Virus record (IMG/VR): IMGVR_UViG_3300009605_002899
Location: 1 to 29,387 of that record
Source: a virus
Length of the DNA stretch: 29,387 bases
Strand: one strand, 5' to 3'
Made by a program: the position numbers and the translations under genes. The notes under the pieces were generated by a model that was not told the origin of the DNA, made no database searches, and saw only the letters and a program-made list of their open reading frames with translations. Of this stretch, positions 17,383-24,217 are shown piece after piece (position 1 is the stretch's first letter; each line of letters opens with the position of its first letter).

Positions 17383-18364
17383 ATCGCTTATTTCCCATTT
17401 CGTTAAAAGCGTTTAATCGTGCTATCCCTTGTGCATGGCTTCCGTCGCCTGCTGCATCAACCGCTGCTTTAGATAACATATACTCGCCATTACTAGCCAT
17501 AACTGGTATTAGATCATCCTTTGAACCTCCTGGACCGTACATAGCGCCCCCAGAAGGCATAAACATTGGTCTTTTTAAGACCGAACCTCCGTCAGCAAAA
17601 GAAACGGAAGACCCACCAACAGGTTTTATATCTAACGCTGCTCTTCTTCTGTTTGCATTTCCAGGAAGTGTTTGAGTTTTAACCATGCTTCCCCTCGGTT
17701 CTTCATCGTCACCAAGAAGTCTATTGAAAATAGAAGTGCCTATACTACCTAAACCACTATAGATTGCATTTTGGAGCATAGGGTCTTGCTCACTTATCCA
17801 ATCTTGCACATTAAATAGTGTGTTTTGTAATGGAGAAGCTTCTAATTCAGGATCATGGAAAAGACTTGGGGTGGGAGTTACTTGAGACTCCTCTTCAAAA
17901 CGTGCCATTGACTCTTCAAATAAATCAGCAGGGTCGGGTTGTTCCATTTCCGTAAAATCTACATCAAGAACGCCTGAAGTTATTTCAGGTCTTTCGGGTA
18001 TATCTTTTAGTGATAAAAGCCCACCGGTAGCCCTGTTTAAATACCCCCCTAAATACATCCCTACTATTCCTTGTTCATTTAAGGTGTTAGGATCTATTCC
18101 TGCTTCAGCTAACGCTTGTAAAATATACTCTGCTTCTCCCGAAGATTCAGGTTCAATCATGTCCTCTACGCTAAATTCCCCAAAGTCTTGGACTTGACTT
18201 CCTTCGACAGGGTTTACTTCCATGACAGGGCCAGCAGTTACTGAAGGCGTGGTTCCTGGAGGAATTACTGGTTTCTGCTCCGGAGGAGGACTAATTTTAT
18301 CACTTATAGCTTTGCTGGCTACATTAGCAGCAACAGTAGCAAGAACTAAGGTAAATGGATCCAC
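17375..18364 (-). CDS. Phage virion protein with GPGGxKDDLIPVMxSNGEY motif
   Basis: A 329-aa protein starting with GTG at 18364, one base overlapping the TAG of the 35-aa gene (TAGTG), so its translation is probably coupled. It begins with a short hydrophobic Ala/Val-rich segment (FTLVLATVAANVASKAI), has an acidic Pro-rich middle, and ends in a Gly-rich segment GGSKDDLIPVMASNGEYMLS followed by AVDAAGDGSHAQGIARLN. This C-terminal motif recurs in virion-type proteins of many marine phages, so a structural role is likely. GSQVQDF is shared with the proline-rich protein at 9978-11048. Confidence 0.75.
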   Translation of the reverse strand: MDPFTLVLATVAANVASKAISDKISPPPEQKPVIPPGTTPSVTAGPVMEVNPVEGSQVQDFGEFSVEDMIEPESSGEAEYILQALAEAGIDPNTLNEQGIVGMYLGGYLNRATGGLLSLKDIPERPEITSGVLDVDFTEMEQPDPADLFEESMARFEEESQVTPTPSLFHDPELEASPLQNTLFNVQDWISEQDPMLQNAIYSGLGSIGTSIFNRLLGDDEEPRGSMVKTQTLPGNANRRRAALDIKPVGGSSVSFADGGSVLKRPMFMPSGGAMYGPGGSKDDLIPVMASNGEYMLSKAAVDAAGDGSHAQGIARLNAFNEMGNKRYG

Positions 18365-18471
18365 TAAAACCCACTCCTAACTTTTTGCTTTTTTCCTTTA
18401 GACGTATAGATATAGAAGTTAGAACGACTTCCTTTTTTCTTCAGATAGGTCTTTTTATCAACACCAACCAT
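18364..18471 (-). CDS. Small basic protein (35 aa), coupled to the virion operon
   Basis: A short reading frame MVGVDKKTYLKKKGSRSNFY... of 35 residues, with 11 Lys and three Arg. GGAG lies five bases upstream of the ATG at 18471, and its TAG shares a base with the GTG of the next gene (TAGTG). This spacing and coupling make it a likely real gene although it is very short. Highly basic, it may bind nucleic acid or act mainly as a translational leader for the virion operon. No family is recognised. Confidence 0.6.
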   Translation of the reverse strand: MVGVDKKTYLKKKGSRSNFYIYTSKGKKQKVRSGF

Positions 18472-18546
18472 TGTTTCTCCAGCGTGTTTACACGTGTTTG
18501 CGAGTTAGAGTTAACTTCGTAACTGCAGCACAATGGCTGATTTATG

Positions 18547-18576
18547 ATTATATATCAAAAAGTGTATACCTTTAAA
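18547..18576 (-). promoter_or_regulatory. Candidate promoter for the virion-protein operon
   Basis: On the minus strand, TTTAAA (18571-18576), an 18-base spacer and TATAAT (18547-18552) lie at the end of the cyclase gene and 76 bases before the 35-aa gene. This is the largest gap on the minus strand apart from the early control region. The -35 match is weak (4/6), the -10 is perfect. Confidence 0.4.
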
Positions 18577-20327
18577 GGTTTTTCTTTTCCCTTTACATAC
18601 ATTGGCTCAAGTTGCCTTAGCTGATATCCGCACAAACTTTCAGTGCTTTCTCCGATCAATACATCGGTCCCTGCTTCTTTTGTCCCACTTTCTAAGCGAG
18701 CTGCTGTGTTGACTGCATCACCAATCGCAGTATAATCAAATCTTGTATCGCTTCCCATATTGCCAATCACCGCTTCTCCTGTATTCACACCAATACCTAT
18801 GGCAATAGGAGGCAACCCTTTAGCTTGTAGTTCTATGTTTAAATCAACCATGTTTTGCCAAATGTCTTTAGCACAGGTTACTGCTATATTGGGATGATTT
18901 ACTAGGTCTATTGGTGCATTGAATATTGCCATCATTGCGTCTCCAATATACTTGTCGACCATGCCTCCGTGCTTTTGCACAGCTGCCTGTTGTGCAGTAA
19001 GAGCTCTATTCATGATATAAGTCACTTGTTCAGGTGGTAAGCTTTCTGACATAGAAGTAAATCCTCTAACATCAGTGAACAAGAAAGTAGCCGTTTTCTT
19101 TTCTCCCCCTAGTTTTAATAAATCAGGGTTATCCTGCAAACGTTTTACCTGTCTAGGGTCTAGGTAGTGCTCAAACTGTTTCTTTATCTGCTGCCGTAGT
19201 AAGTACTGTTCCCTAAAGTTAAACCAGAACTGTTCCCCGGATAACAACAACAACGACACCCCAGACCACGTTACATCAATTAATTGATTATTACGAATAA
19301 AATATAAGCCCAATAGCACCAAACCACTCAACATCCCACCTACAAAAACAGCTGACCAAACTACGCTACACCTACGGAGAACTAAAACAGTAGTAATACA
19401 AAGAGATAGTAGAATTAATAGTTCATACAATAACCGGTTCGCAGGAATACTAGGGCTATCAGGTAAGAGTAAGCTCTCAGCTAAAGCAGCTTGTATATAG
19501 TGGGGGTTTAATAAACCAGCAGGCGTAGCCAACTGTGGCATTATGCCTGCAGCACTTGTTCCTACAAAAACAAACTTACCTTCTACCTGTGGGTCTTGGT
19601 ACGAAACTGTAGGGGTATCCACCCAAGAGACCCACTTTCGTCCAAACCTATCTGTAGGAATTACCCCAAGTGCCGGTATTCTAAGGCTTTCAATGCCTCC
19701 TTCATTAGTCCGTATTTGGTAAGTTCCTTCCCCTGTAAGAGCTTTTAACACTTGAGTAGCAAAAGAAGCAACCCAACCGTCAGGAGCTCGAGAAATAAGA
19801 GGAATCTGTCGTATAAGGTTATCTACATCAGTAGGAGCAGAAACAGCCCCCTGTAAAGCGGCCTCAGTTAGTTGCTCTATGTTTAAAATAAACCCATTTG
19901 CAGGGCTATAGTTAACAGGATCTTCGCCAAGAATAACCGTTCCATGTGGTGGAGGATATTGTTCATTAGAAAACTCAGGCATAGCTAATACATTAATTCC
20001 CTGAGTTAGGCTTGTAGCAAAAGCTTCATCCCCACCAAAACGATCTGGTTGAGGGAATAAAACTACCCAACCTACTCCCAGAGCACCTCGAGCCATAAGC
20101 TCATTTTGTAATGTAGCTAAGGTTTGGCGGGGGAAAGGCCAACCTCCTTCTCTTGCTATATCTTCTTCAGTTATATCAAGAACTACAAAATGCCCGGATG
20201 GAGTAGGTTGAGTAATAAACGCATCAAATGTTTTAAGTCGGAGCACCTCTAATGCAGACCAGTTTAACAACAAAGGCAAAGCTAAGGCTGCACCAGTAAG
20301 TAACCCAACTTTTGTACCTAATTTCAT
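18555..20327 (-). CDS. CHASE2-domain membrane sensor with class III adenylate cyclase
   Basis: A 590-aa membrane protein. It has an N-terminal membrane segment (residues about 7-23), an extracytoplasmic CHASE2-type sensor region (about 30-300, with FDAFITQPTP, VVLDITEEDIAREGGWPFPR and GKFVFVGTSAAGIMPQLATP), three closely spaced transmembrane helices (about 310-380) and a cytoplasmic class III cyclase domain (about 410-590). Catalytic residues are present: metal aspartates D419 (FTDVRGF) and D463 (DKYIGDAMM), adenine-selecting K459 and D531 (DYTAIGD), and transition-state N540 and R544 (VNTAARLE). It should therefore make cAMP from ATP in response to a periplasmic signal. The ATG overlaps the stop of the upstream curlin-type gene (ATGA). 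In bacteria, CHASE2 cyclases often neighbour FecR-domain genes, as here; in a phage it is unexpected. Confidence 0.9.
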   Translation of the reverse strand: MKLGTKVGLLTGAALALPLLLNWSALEVLRLKTFDAFITQPTPSGHFVVLDITEEDIAREGGWPFPRQTLATLQNELMARGALGVGWVVLFPQPDRFGGDEAFATSLTQGINVLAMPEFSNEQYPPPHGTVILGEDPVNYSPANGFILNIEQLTEAALQGAVSAPTDVDNLIRQIPLISRAPDGWVASFATQVLKALTGEGTYQIRTNEGGIESLRIPALGVIPTDRFGRKWVSWVDTPTVSYQDPQVEGKFVFVGTSAAGIMPQLATPAGLLNPHYIQAALAESLLLPDSPSIPANRLLYELLILLSLCITTVLVLRRCSVVWSAVFVGGMLSGLVLLGLYFIRNNQLIDVTWSGVSLLLLSGEQFWFNFREQYLLRQQIKKQFEHYLDPRQVKRLQDNPDLLKLGGEKKTATFLFTDVRGFTSMSESLPPEQVTYIMNRALTAQQAAVQKHGGMVDKYIGDAMMAIFNAPIDLVNHPNIAVTCAKDIWQNMVDLNIELQAKGLPPIAIGIGVNTGEAVIGNMGSDTRFDYTAIGDAVNTAARLESGTKEAGTDVLIGESTESLCGYQLRQLEPMYVKGKEKPLKVYTF

Positions 20328-21112
20328 TGATCAAATTGATTAATTGTTACAGTTTTGTTACAGCTTGAAGTGCAATCAAACGTTACTGTGTAGTTCTTTA
20401 CGTCGGTTCCGGTTTGCGTTGCATTTACAGTGTAGTTCCCTTGCTTAACAAGGATATTGCCAACGTGTGCACCGTCACCACTTTGCGTTAAGTTGACCGT
20501 GGAGTTGTCAGCAGGATTATTCCTGAATTCAATATCCCCATCTTTTGCTCCACTACCGCTCTGCGTAATGGTCGCATCATTGTTATTACAATTTCCACAA
20601 GACTTAATGTAAGCATTGTGGTTTCCAGAACCTGATTGCGTAGCAGTCCATGTGCTGTCATCCCCAAAGGCATAGAATTTGGCATAGTGATTTCCGCTCC
20701 CGGTCTGACTGATTGTATACACGTTATCATCCCCAGACATGTATATCTCACCATGGTTATCACTGCCTGTTTGAGTAACGATCATTTCATTTGAGTCCTG
20801 ATCTGCATCTATGTAGCCAGTATTGTCATTTCCCGTTTGTGTAATCGTATATTCATTAGACTGATGGTTCGTATATTGAGAATAGGCTTTAGCCAGATTG
20901 TCATCACCGTTCTGGTCAATATCAATGGTGGCACTGCTACAGGTATGAGTCGTATAAGTTCCGTTAGAGAGTCCACACCAGACACGCGCCGTATTGCCGG
21001 TTCCTATTTGGTCAATATAGATACTGGTATTTGTCCCTTTGGTATCTATCTCCACAGAATTGTTAGCGGCAAAAACAGGAAGACTAATTAGACTGATTAA
21101 TGTATATCGCAC
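20324..21112 (-). CDS. Secreted curlin-repeat (amyloid-type) protein A
   Basis: A 262-aa protein starting with GTG at 21112 behind a strong GGAGGAGGGG site. A short signal peptide (MRYTLISLISLPVFA, cleavage after residue 15) precedes about nine or ten imperfect curlin repeats, each with a core like YTITQTGNDN, MIVTQTGSDN, YTISQTGSGN or VNLTQSGDGA, spaced about 22-25 residues. CsgA and CsgB of enteric bacteria have five such repeats of the SxxxxxQxGxxNxA type, so this is a longer relative. Six cysteines occur in the mature part, including CGNC and CTSSC, unlike enteric CsgA. It overlaps the FecR gene by 29 bases and the cyclase start by 4. It is predicted to be exported and secreted through the CsgG channel to form cell-surface or virion-linked amyloid fibres. 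Confidence 0.88.
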   Translation of the reverse strand: MRYTLISLISLPVFAANNSVEIDTKGTNTSIYIDQIGTGNTARVWCGLSNGTYTTHTCSSATIDIDQNGDDNLAKAYSQYTNHQSNEYTITQTGNDNTGYIDADQDSNEMIVTQTGSDNHGEIYMSGDDNVYTISQTGSGNHYAKFYAFGDDSTWTATQSGSGNHNAYIKSCGNCNNNDATITQSGSGAKDGDIEFRNNPADNSTVNLTQSGDGAHVGNILVKQGNYTVNATQTGTDVKNYTVTFDCTSSCNKTVTINQFDQ

Positions 21113-22163
21113 TGTCCCCTCCTCCGTTTATTTCTGCTTGTATTTTTACCCCCGCAGTCATAATATCGATTTTATAAGGCGAAGCTTTGTCCAATTCTAG
21201 ATCAATCGTGTTCTCTACTTCTCGGACAAAGAACAAACTAGCCCCATCGGTAAACGTATAGACTTGTAATTCCTGATCAAACCCTGCAACTACTCCTTCG
21301 ATTTGCACTCCATCAAGCTCATAAACTTTCGCGTCTTTTCTAGAATCAGATATTTGAACTAAAAGATCTCCTAAAAAATCCGCAGCTAAAAGATCAATAT
21401 CCAACCTGCCCATATCTTCTTCGAGTGCATCTTCATCAAGTTCATTCTCATCTAGCTCCGTTTCTTCTAGAAGATCAACGTCCAATATATTGCTAGGACT
21501 ACTTGCTTGTTCCTCTACAGCCTGTTCTATTTCATCTGGGGGATTTACTATAAGTAGGTTATCTATAAAACCCAAAGTCATTCCCTGTAGTAAAACAGGA
21601 GGCGTAGGGGGAGTTTCTGACACACTAACCATGGTAGCTTGAAAAGGCTCGTTCATGACCACTACCCCTGCTTGAGTAGTCACGGTTATTTCACCACTAG
21701 ACGTGCCATCAGCTTGAGGCAATAGAATAACTAAAGACCTTCCTAGCTCATCAACCGTTGTCGTAAAATCCGTTCCACGAATCGCAATCGTAGCACTTGG
21801 AGTTCGAATAGAAATGTTTTCTCTATTTATTCTACCCAACGCTCCCGTAACAAAACGCGCTGTACCACTAACCATTTCAAGAGCCATTCGGCTTTGGCTC
21901 GGATCTGGGTCAAAGATGTATTCGTCGATAATAACTTTAGAGTGTTCAGTAAGCCTAACAATAGAAGAATCAAGAAACTCAATACCGATACGACCGTTAC
22001 CAGTACGGACATCATCGTAACTAAGGATGTCTAAATTAGCTTCTGCTGATATGCTGCTGGATTCGCTATCCCGTAAAACTTCTCCATTACCCCTTAGCTC
22101 AGTGATTAAACCAACTTGAGCTTGTGTAACAAGGGGTAGAAACGCTAACAACCAGAAGTACAT
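21084..22163 (-). CDS. FecR-domain exported protein with curlin-like C-terminus
   Basis: A 359-aa protein. A signal peptide (MYFWLLAFLPLVTQA, cleavage after residue 15) is followed by a FecR domain at about residues 18-170, including GNGEVLRD, DDVRTGNGRIGIEFLDSSIVR and SIRTPSATIAIRGTDF. A proline-rich linker, an acidic run (residues about 228-255, ELDENELDEDALEEDMG) and a beta-rich C-terminal region follow. The last residues, DSAIYINQSN, look like half a curlin repeat. FecR domains act in periplasmic signalling or bind envelope polymers. It overlaps both flanking curlin-type genes (19 and 29 bases). Possible roles are amyloid nucleator, anchor, or the ligand seen by the CHASE2 sensor; which one is unknown. 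Confidence 0.85.
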   Translation of the reverse strand: MYFWLLAFLPLVTQAQVGLITELRGNGEVLRDSESSSISAEANLDILSYDDVRTGNGRIGIEFLDSSIVRLTEHSKVIIDEYIFDPDPSQSRMALEMVSGTARFVTGALGRINRENISIRTPSATIAIRGTDFTTTVDELGRSLVILLPQADGTSSGEITVTTQAGVVVMNEPFQATMVSVSETPPTPPVLLQGMTLGFIDNLLIVNPPDEIEQAVEEQASSPSNILDVDLLEETELDENELDEDALEEDMGRLDIDLLAADFLGDLLVQISDSRKDAKVYELDGVQIEGVVAGFDQELQVYTFTDGASLFFVREVENTIDLELDKASPYKIDIMTAGVKIQAEINGGGDSAIYINQSN

Positions 22164-22861
22164 TGATCTATGTCAATCACGCCGCCTGTCGTAATAGCAA
22201 TAATATCAACGACTCCGCTTACGCTACCTGTTGAATTAGTTTGGTCGATGTCAATATTGTTCGTTGATCCTGTTATATCTGCCGTGATTGAATGCGACTG
22301 GTTTCCGGTTTGTGTCGTATCAATATCATTACTCGAGCCATCTACGTCCCAATTATTTACCGCAGAAACTACCTCTGAGGTGATGTTTAGGTCATTACTT
22401 GTACCGGTAATTACTACATCGGTGTTCCCGCTGGTGGATGAAGCAGCTCCGCCCTGTACGTAGGTAAGCGCGTTGCTATCCCCGGTTGCACCAAAATCGA
22501 AATCTGTTCCTTGTACATCACCAGTTCCGCCTAGAGTGAGGCTCTGGGTATTACTATCCCCTGTGCTTCTCAGCGTAAAACTTGTTGAATTTCCTTGCGC
22601 TACGCTACCAGTAATAATGTTGTTATCACCTACCTGATCAACATCAACAGTCATAGACGTACCAGCTAAAGAGACCCTAGCGTTTGCCGCTGTGCCGACT
22701 CTATTTCCTGAACCAATTTGGTCGATATTCATAGTAAGGGCGGATGACCCACCACTTTGCGTTAAATATATCAATTGGTTACTAGCTGTAGCTGAAATTA
22801 AATAGGCGAGTGAATACAACAAAACTAAATAGACGCAACAACTTTTAATCAAGAGCCTCAT
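22145..22861 (-). CDS. Secreted curlin-repeat (amyloid-type) protein B
   Basis: A 238-aa protein with a signal peptide (residues 1-26, ending SATA) and a mature region rich in Ser, Thr, Gly, Asn and Asp. Curlin-like cores are visible: QLIYLTQSGGSSA, MNIDQIGSGN, VDVDQVGDNN, IDTTQTGNQS and IDIDQTNSTG, with degenerate repeats between them (FTLRSTGDSN, FDFGATGDSN, VVITGTSND). It ends in DIDQCTSGC, giving a C-terminal cysteine pair. It starts 17 bases inside the end of csgG with a near-perfect ribosome-binding site, and overlaps the FecR gene by 19 bases. It is probably the second fibre subunit; whether it is the major one (CsgA-like) or a nucleator (CsgB-like) cannot be told from sequence. Confidence 0.85.
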   Translation of the reverse strand: MRLLIKSCCVYLVLLYSLAYLISATASNQLIYLTQSGGSSALTMNIDQIGSGNRVGTAANARVSLAGTSMTVDVDQVGDNNIITGSVAQGNSTSFTLRSTGDSNTQSLTLGGTGDVQGTDFDFGATGDSNALTYVQGGAASSTSGNTDVVITGTSNDLNITSEVVSAVNNWDVDGSSNDIDTTQTGNQSHSITADITGSTNNIDIDQTNSTGSVSGVVDIIAITTGGVIDIDQCTSGC

Positions 22862-23669
22862 TTTGCACCTCCTGTGGAGTATAGTCCCACATCTCTTGCT
22901 CTATACCTTGACGTACTAGCTCTAAAACCGCTGCTTCGATGGCACTTCTAACAGCATAGGTAGCGGTTTCATTCCTAGCTGTTCCTGCCTCGATCTCTAT
23001 TAATGCCGTGCCATCCTCCGTAAACCTAAATGTATCAAATCCTGTTGAAGTTGAATAGACTTGCTTAGTAGTAATTACGTTTAAAAGCACCTGTCCCGTC
23101 TGTACTAAGACGGCTCTAAGCCCTACTGTGACCTCATCTACTCGGTATTGAGTACTAGTACCTACCCCTAAGTAACGAGCTCCTATACCTCCGCTAATTA
23201 GGTTTGTGTCATACCCAATAATTCCTCCGGTTAATAGTATACCAGAAAAGAGTAAAGGTTCTAATTGATTCGGTCCTTCTCCGTCATAAGTGTTTCTTGT
23301 TGATATAATCAACTGTCTTTCACGGGTAAGTGATTCTAAATTTCCACGTTCTGCAACTAAAAACCACGTCCCTCTCCCCGCAGACATTAATGCATCAATT
23401 AAAAAAGAATCTGCTCCTTGTGTTACAGCTGTAGAAAACAATGCCATGTTATCGGTGGTAGCTCTTTGTCCCGTAAGGTCAAGAAAGTTATAAACGGATA
23501 CCACAGCCTTTTGCCGTGGCATAGGTAAATTAACAAGTTCTGTAAGAGTTGGTCGCTCTACTCGTGGTTCCGGTGAACAATAGTTAGAAAGAGTGCCGCA
23601 ACGATAGGGATCAACGCTTACACATCCCGAGACTGTAAGCGCCAGAGCGAATAAGGTTAGAGAGCGCAC
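22845..23669 (-). CDS. csgG: CsgG-type curli secretion channel lipoprotein
   Basis: A 274-aa protein, close to the 277 aa of the E. coli CsgG precursor. A signal peptide with lipobox VSGC gives a lipidated C16. Family segments are present: AVVSVYNFLDLTGQ, then FSTAVTQGADSFLIDAL, WFLVAERGNLESLTRERQLI, GGIIGYDTNLISGGIGARYL, STQYRVDEVTVGLRAV and GIEQEMWDY near the end. CsgG forms an outer-membrane nonamer that secretes curlin subunits. Compared from memory with E. coli CsgG, the constriction loop before FSTAV is one residue longer; the conserved Phe is kept but the Tyr and Asn are not. The gene starts with GTG at 23669 inside the end of csgF (13-base overlap) with no clear ribosome-binding site, so it is coupled. 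Confidence 0.95.
   Translation of the reverse strand: MRSLTLFALALTVSGCVSVDPYRCGTLSNYCSPEPRVERPTLTELVNLPMPRQKAVVSVYNFLDLTGQRATTDNMALFSTAVTQGADSFLIDALMSAGRGTWFLVAERGNLESLTRERQLIISTRNTYDGEGPNQLEPLLFSGILLTGGIIGYDTNLISGGIGARYLGVGTSTQYRVDEVTVGLRAVLVQTGQVLLNVITTKQVYSTSTGFDTFRFTEDGTALIEIEAGTARNETATYAVRSAIEAAVLELVRQGIEQEMWDYTPQEVQNEALD
22866..22873 (-). promoter_or_regulatory. Near-perfect ribosome-binding site for curlin-repeat protein B
   Basis: AGGAGGTG on the minus strand, six bases (counted from AGGAGG) before the ATG at 22861, placed within the last codons of csgG. It is the strongest such site in the curli-like block and suggests that this subunit is made in larger amounts than the channel. 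Confidence 0.75.
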
Positions 23670-24217
23670 TCGTCTGTACTACAGATGCCAAATGATCCAA
23701 CGGGTATGCGTATCTCCGTAATGCCTCCGTCAAGATCCGTCACTAAAAGAACAATCTCTGTACCCGTATTGATAAAACTAATCTGATTGCCTTGTAAATC
23801 AAAGACCCCTCCGGAGCCGCCACTCTCGCTATTAAAAAGAGAGTTGGCTAAATCCTGTGAAAGTTGAGCAAAGATACGGCTTTCCAGGTTTCGTACAAAC
23901 TTAGCTAGTGTTGTGTTTTCTTGTTCTCTAATTACGTCCTCTGCCCTAGACTCAAGGTCTTCTAGAATTCCTTGTTTACGACTCCTTTCTTGTTCATCAA
24001 TAGTGAGGTAGTGGGCAGACTGGCCCATGCCACTAAACGAGGGGTTACTAAATTGGAAAGTTAAATCAGTCGCTACAGCAGTATTTATAACCATGCCTAG
24101 AAAAACGATCGCTGCAACCACGATTAATATTTTAGCTATTAGAGTTTTTTCGTCCTCTCTTTTCTTGAGTTTTTGTTCCGCTTTGCTTAGTTTGCTTAGT
24201 TTCTTTTGAGTAGTCAT
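23657..24217 (-). CDS. csgF: CsgF-type curli assembly protein with N-terminal extension
   Basis: A 186-aa protein. After a hydrophobic segment (residues 27-49, ending NTAVA) comes DLTFQFSNPSFSG, the CsgF hallmark at the mature N-terminus, followed by a helical region (residues about 75-130, TLAKFVRNLESRIFAQLSQD) and a beta-rich end, as in E. coli CsgF (138 aa). CsgF caps the CsgG channel and helps attach fibres to the surface. Odd features are a 26-residue Lys-rich extension before the hydrophobic segment, which could make it a membrane-anchored protein or a signal peptide with a long n-region, and a C-terminal cysteine pair (CSTDEC). The start at 24217 is backed by AGGAG and lies 86 bases inside the upstream membrane-protein gene. 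Confidence 0.87.
   Translation of the reverse strand: MTTQKKLSKLSKAEQKLKKREDEKTLIAKILIVVAAIVFLGMVINTAVATDLTFQFSNPSFSGMGQSAHYLTIDEQERSRKQGILEDLESRAEDVIREQENTTLAKFVRNLESRIFAQLSQDLANSLFNSESGGSGGVFDLQGNQISFINTGTEIVLLVTDLDGGITEIRIPVGSFGICSTDECAL

Noticed and set aside
18569-18578. Perfect 10-bp palindrome CCTTTAAAGG at the end of the cyclase gene as an operator
   Set aside because: It is short, inside coding sequence, and occurs only once as far as I can see.
20488-20763. Second minus-strand frame inside curlin-repeat protein A
   Set aside because: It is a shadow created by the repeat structure of the real gene; no ribosome-binding site or known family.
20324-22861. Curlin-repeat genes as tail fibres or generic repeat adhesins
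   Set aside because: Signal peptides, the QxGxxN repeat core and direct linkage to csgG and csgF make secreted curlin-type proteins the better explanation, although attachment to virions is not excluded.
18555-24217. The curli/FecR/CHASE2 block as a stretch of bacterial chromosome or a prophage-host junction
   Set aside because: Phage genes lie on both sides in the same orientation, with an ATGA-type overlap style throughout and an 86-base overlap joining csgF to the holin-like gene. No integrase, tRNA or attachment repeat is visible. A chimera is unlikely but only read mapping can exclude it.
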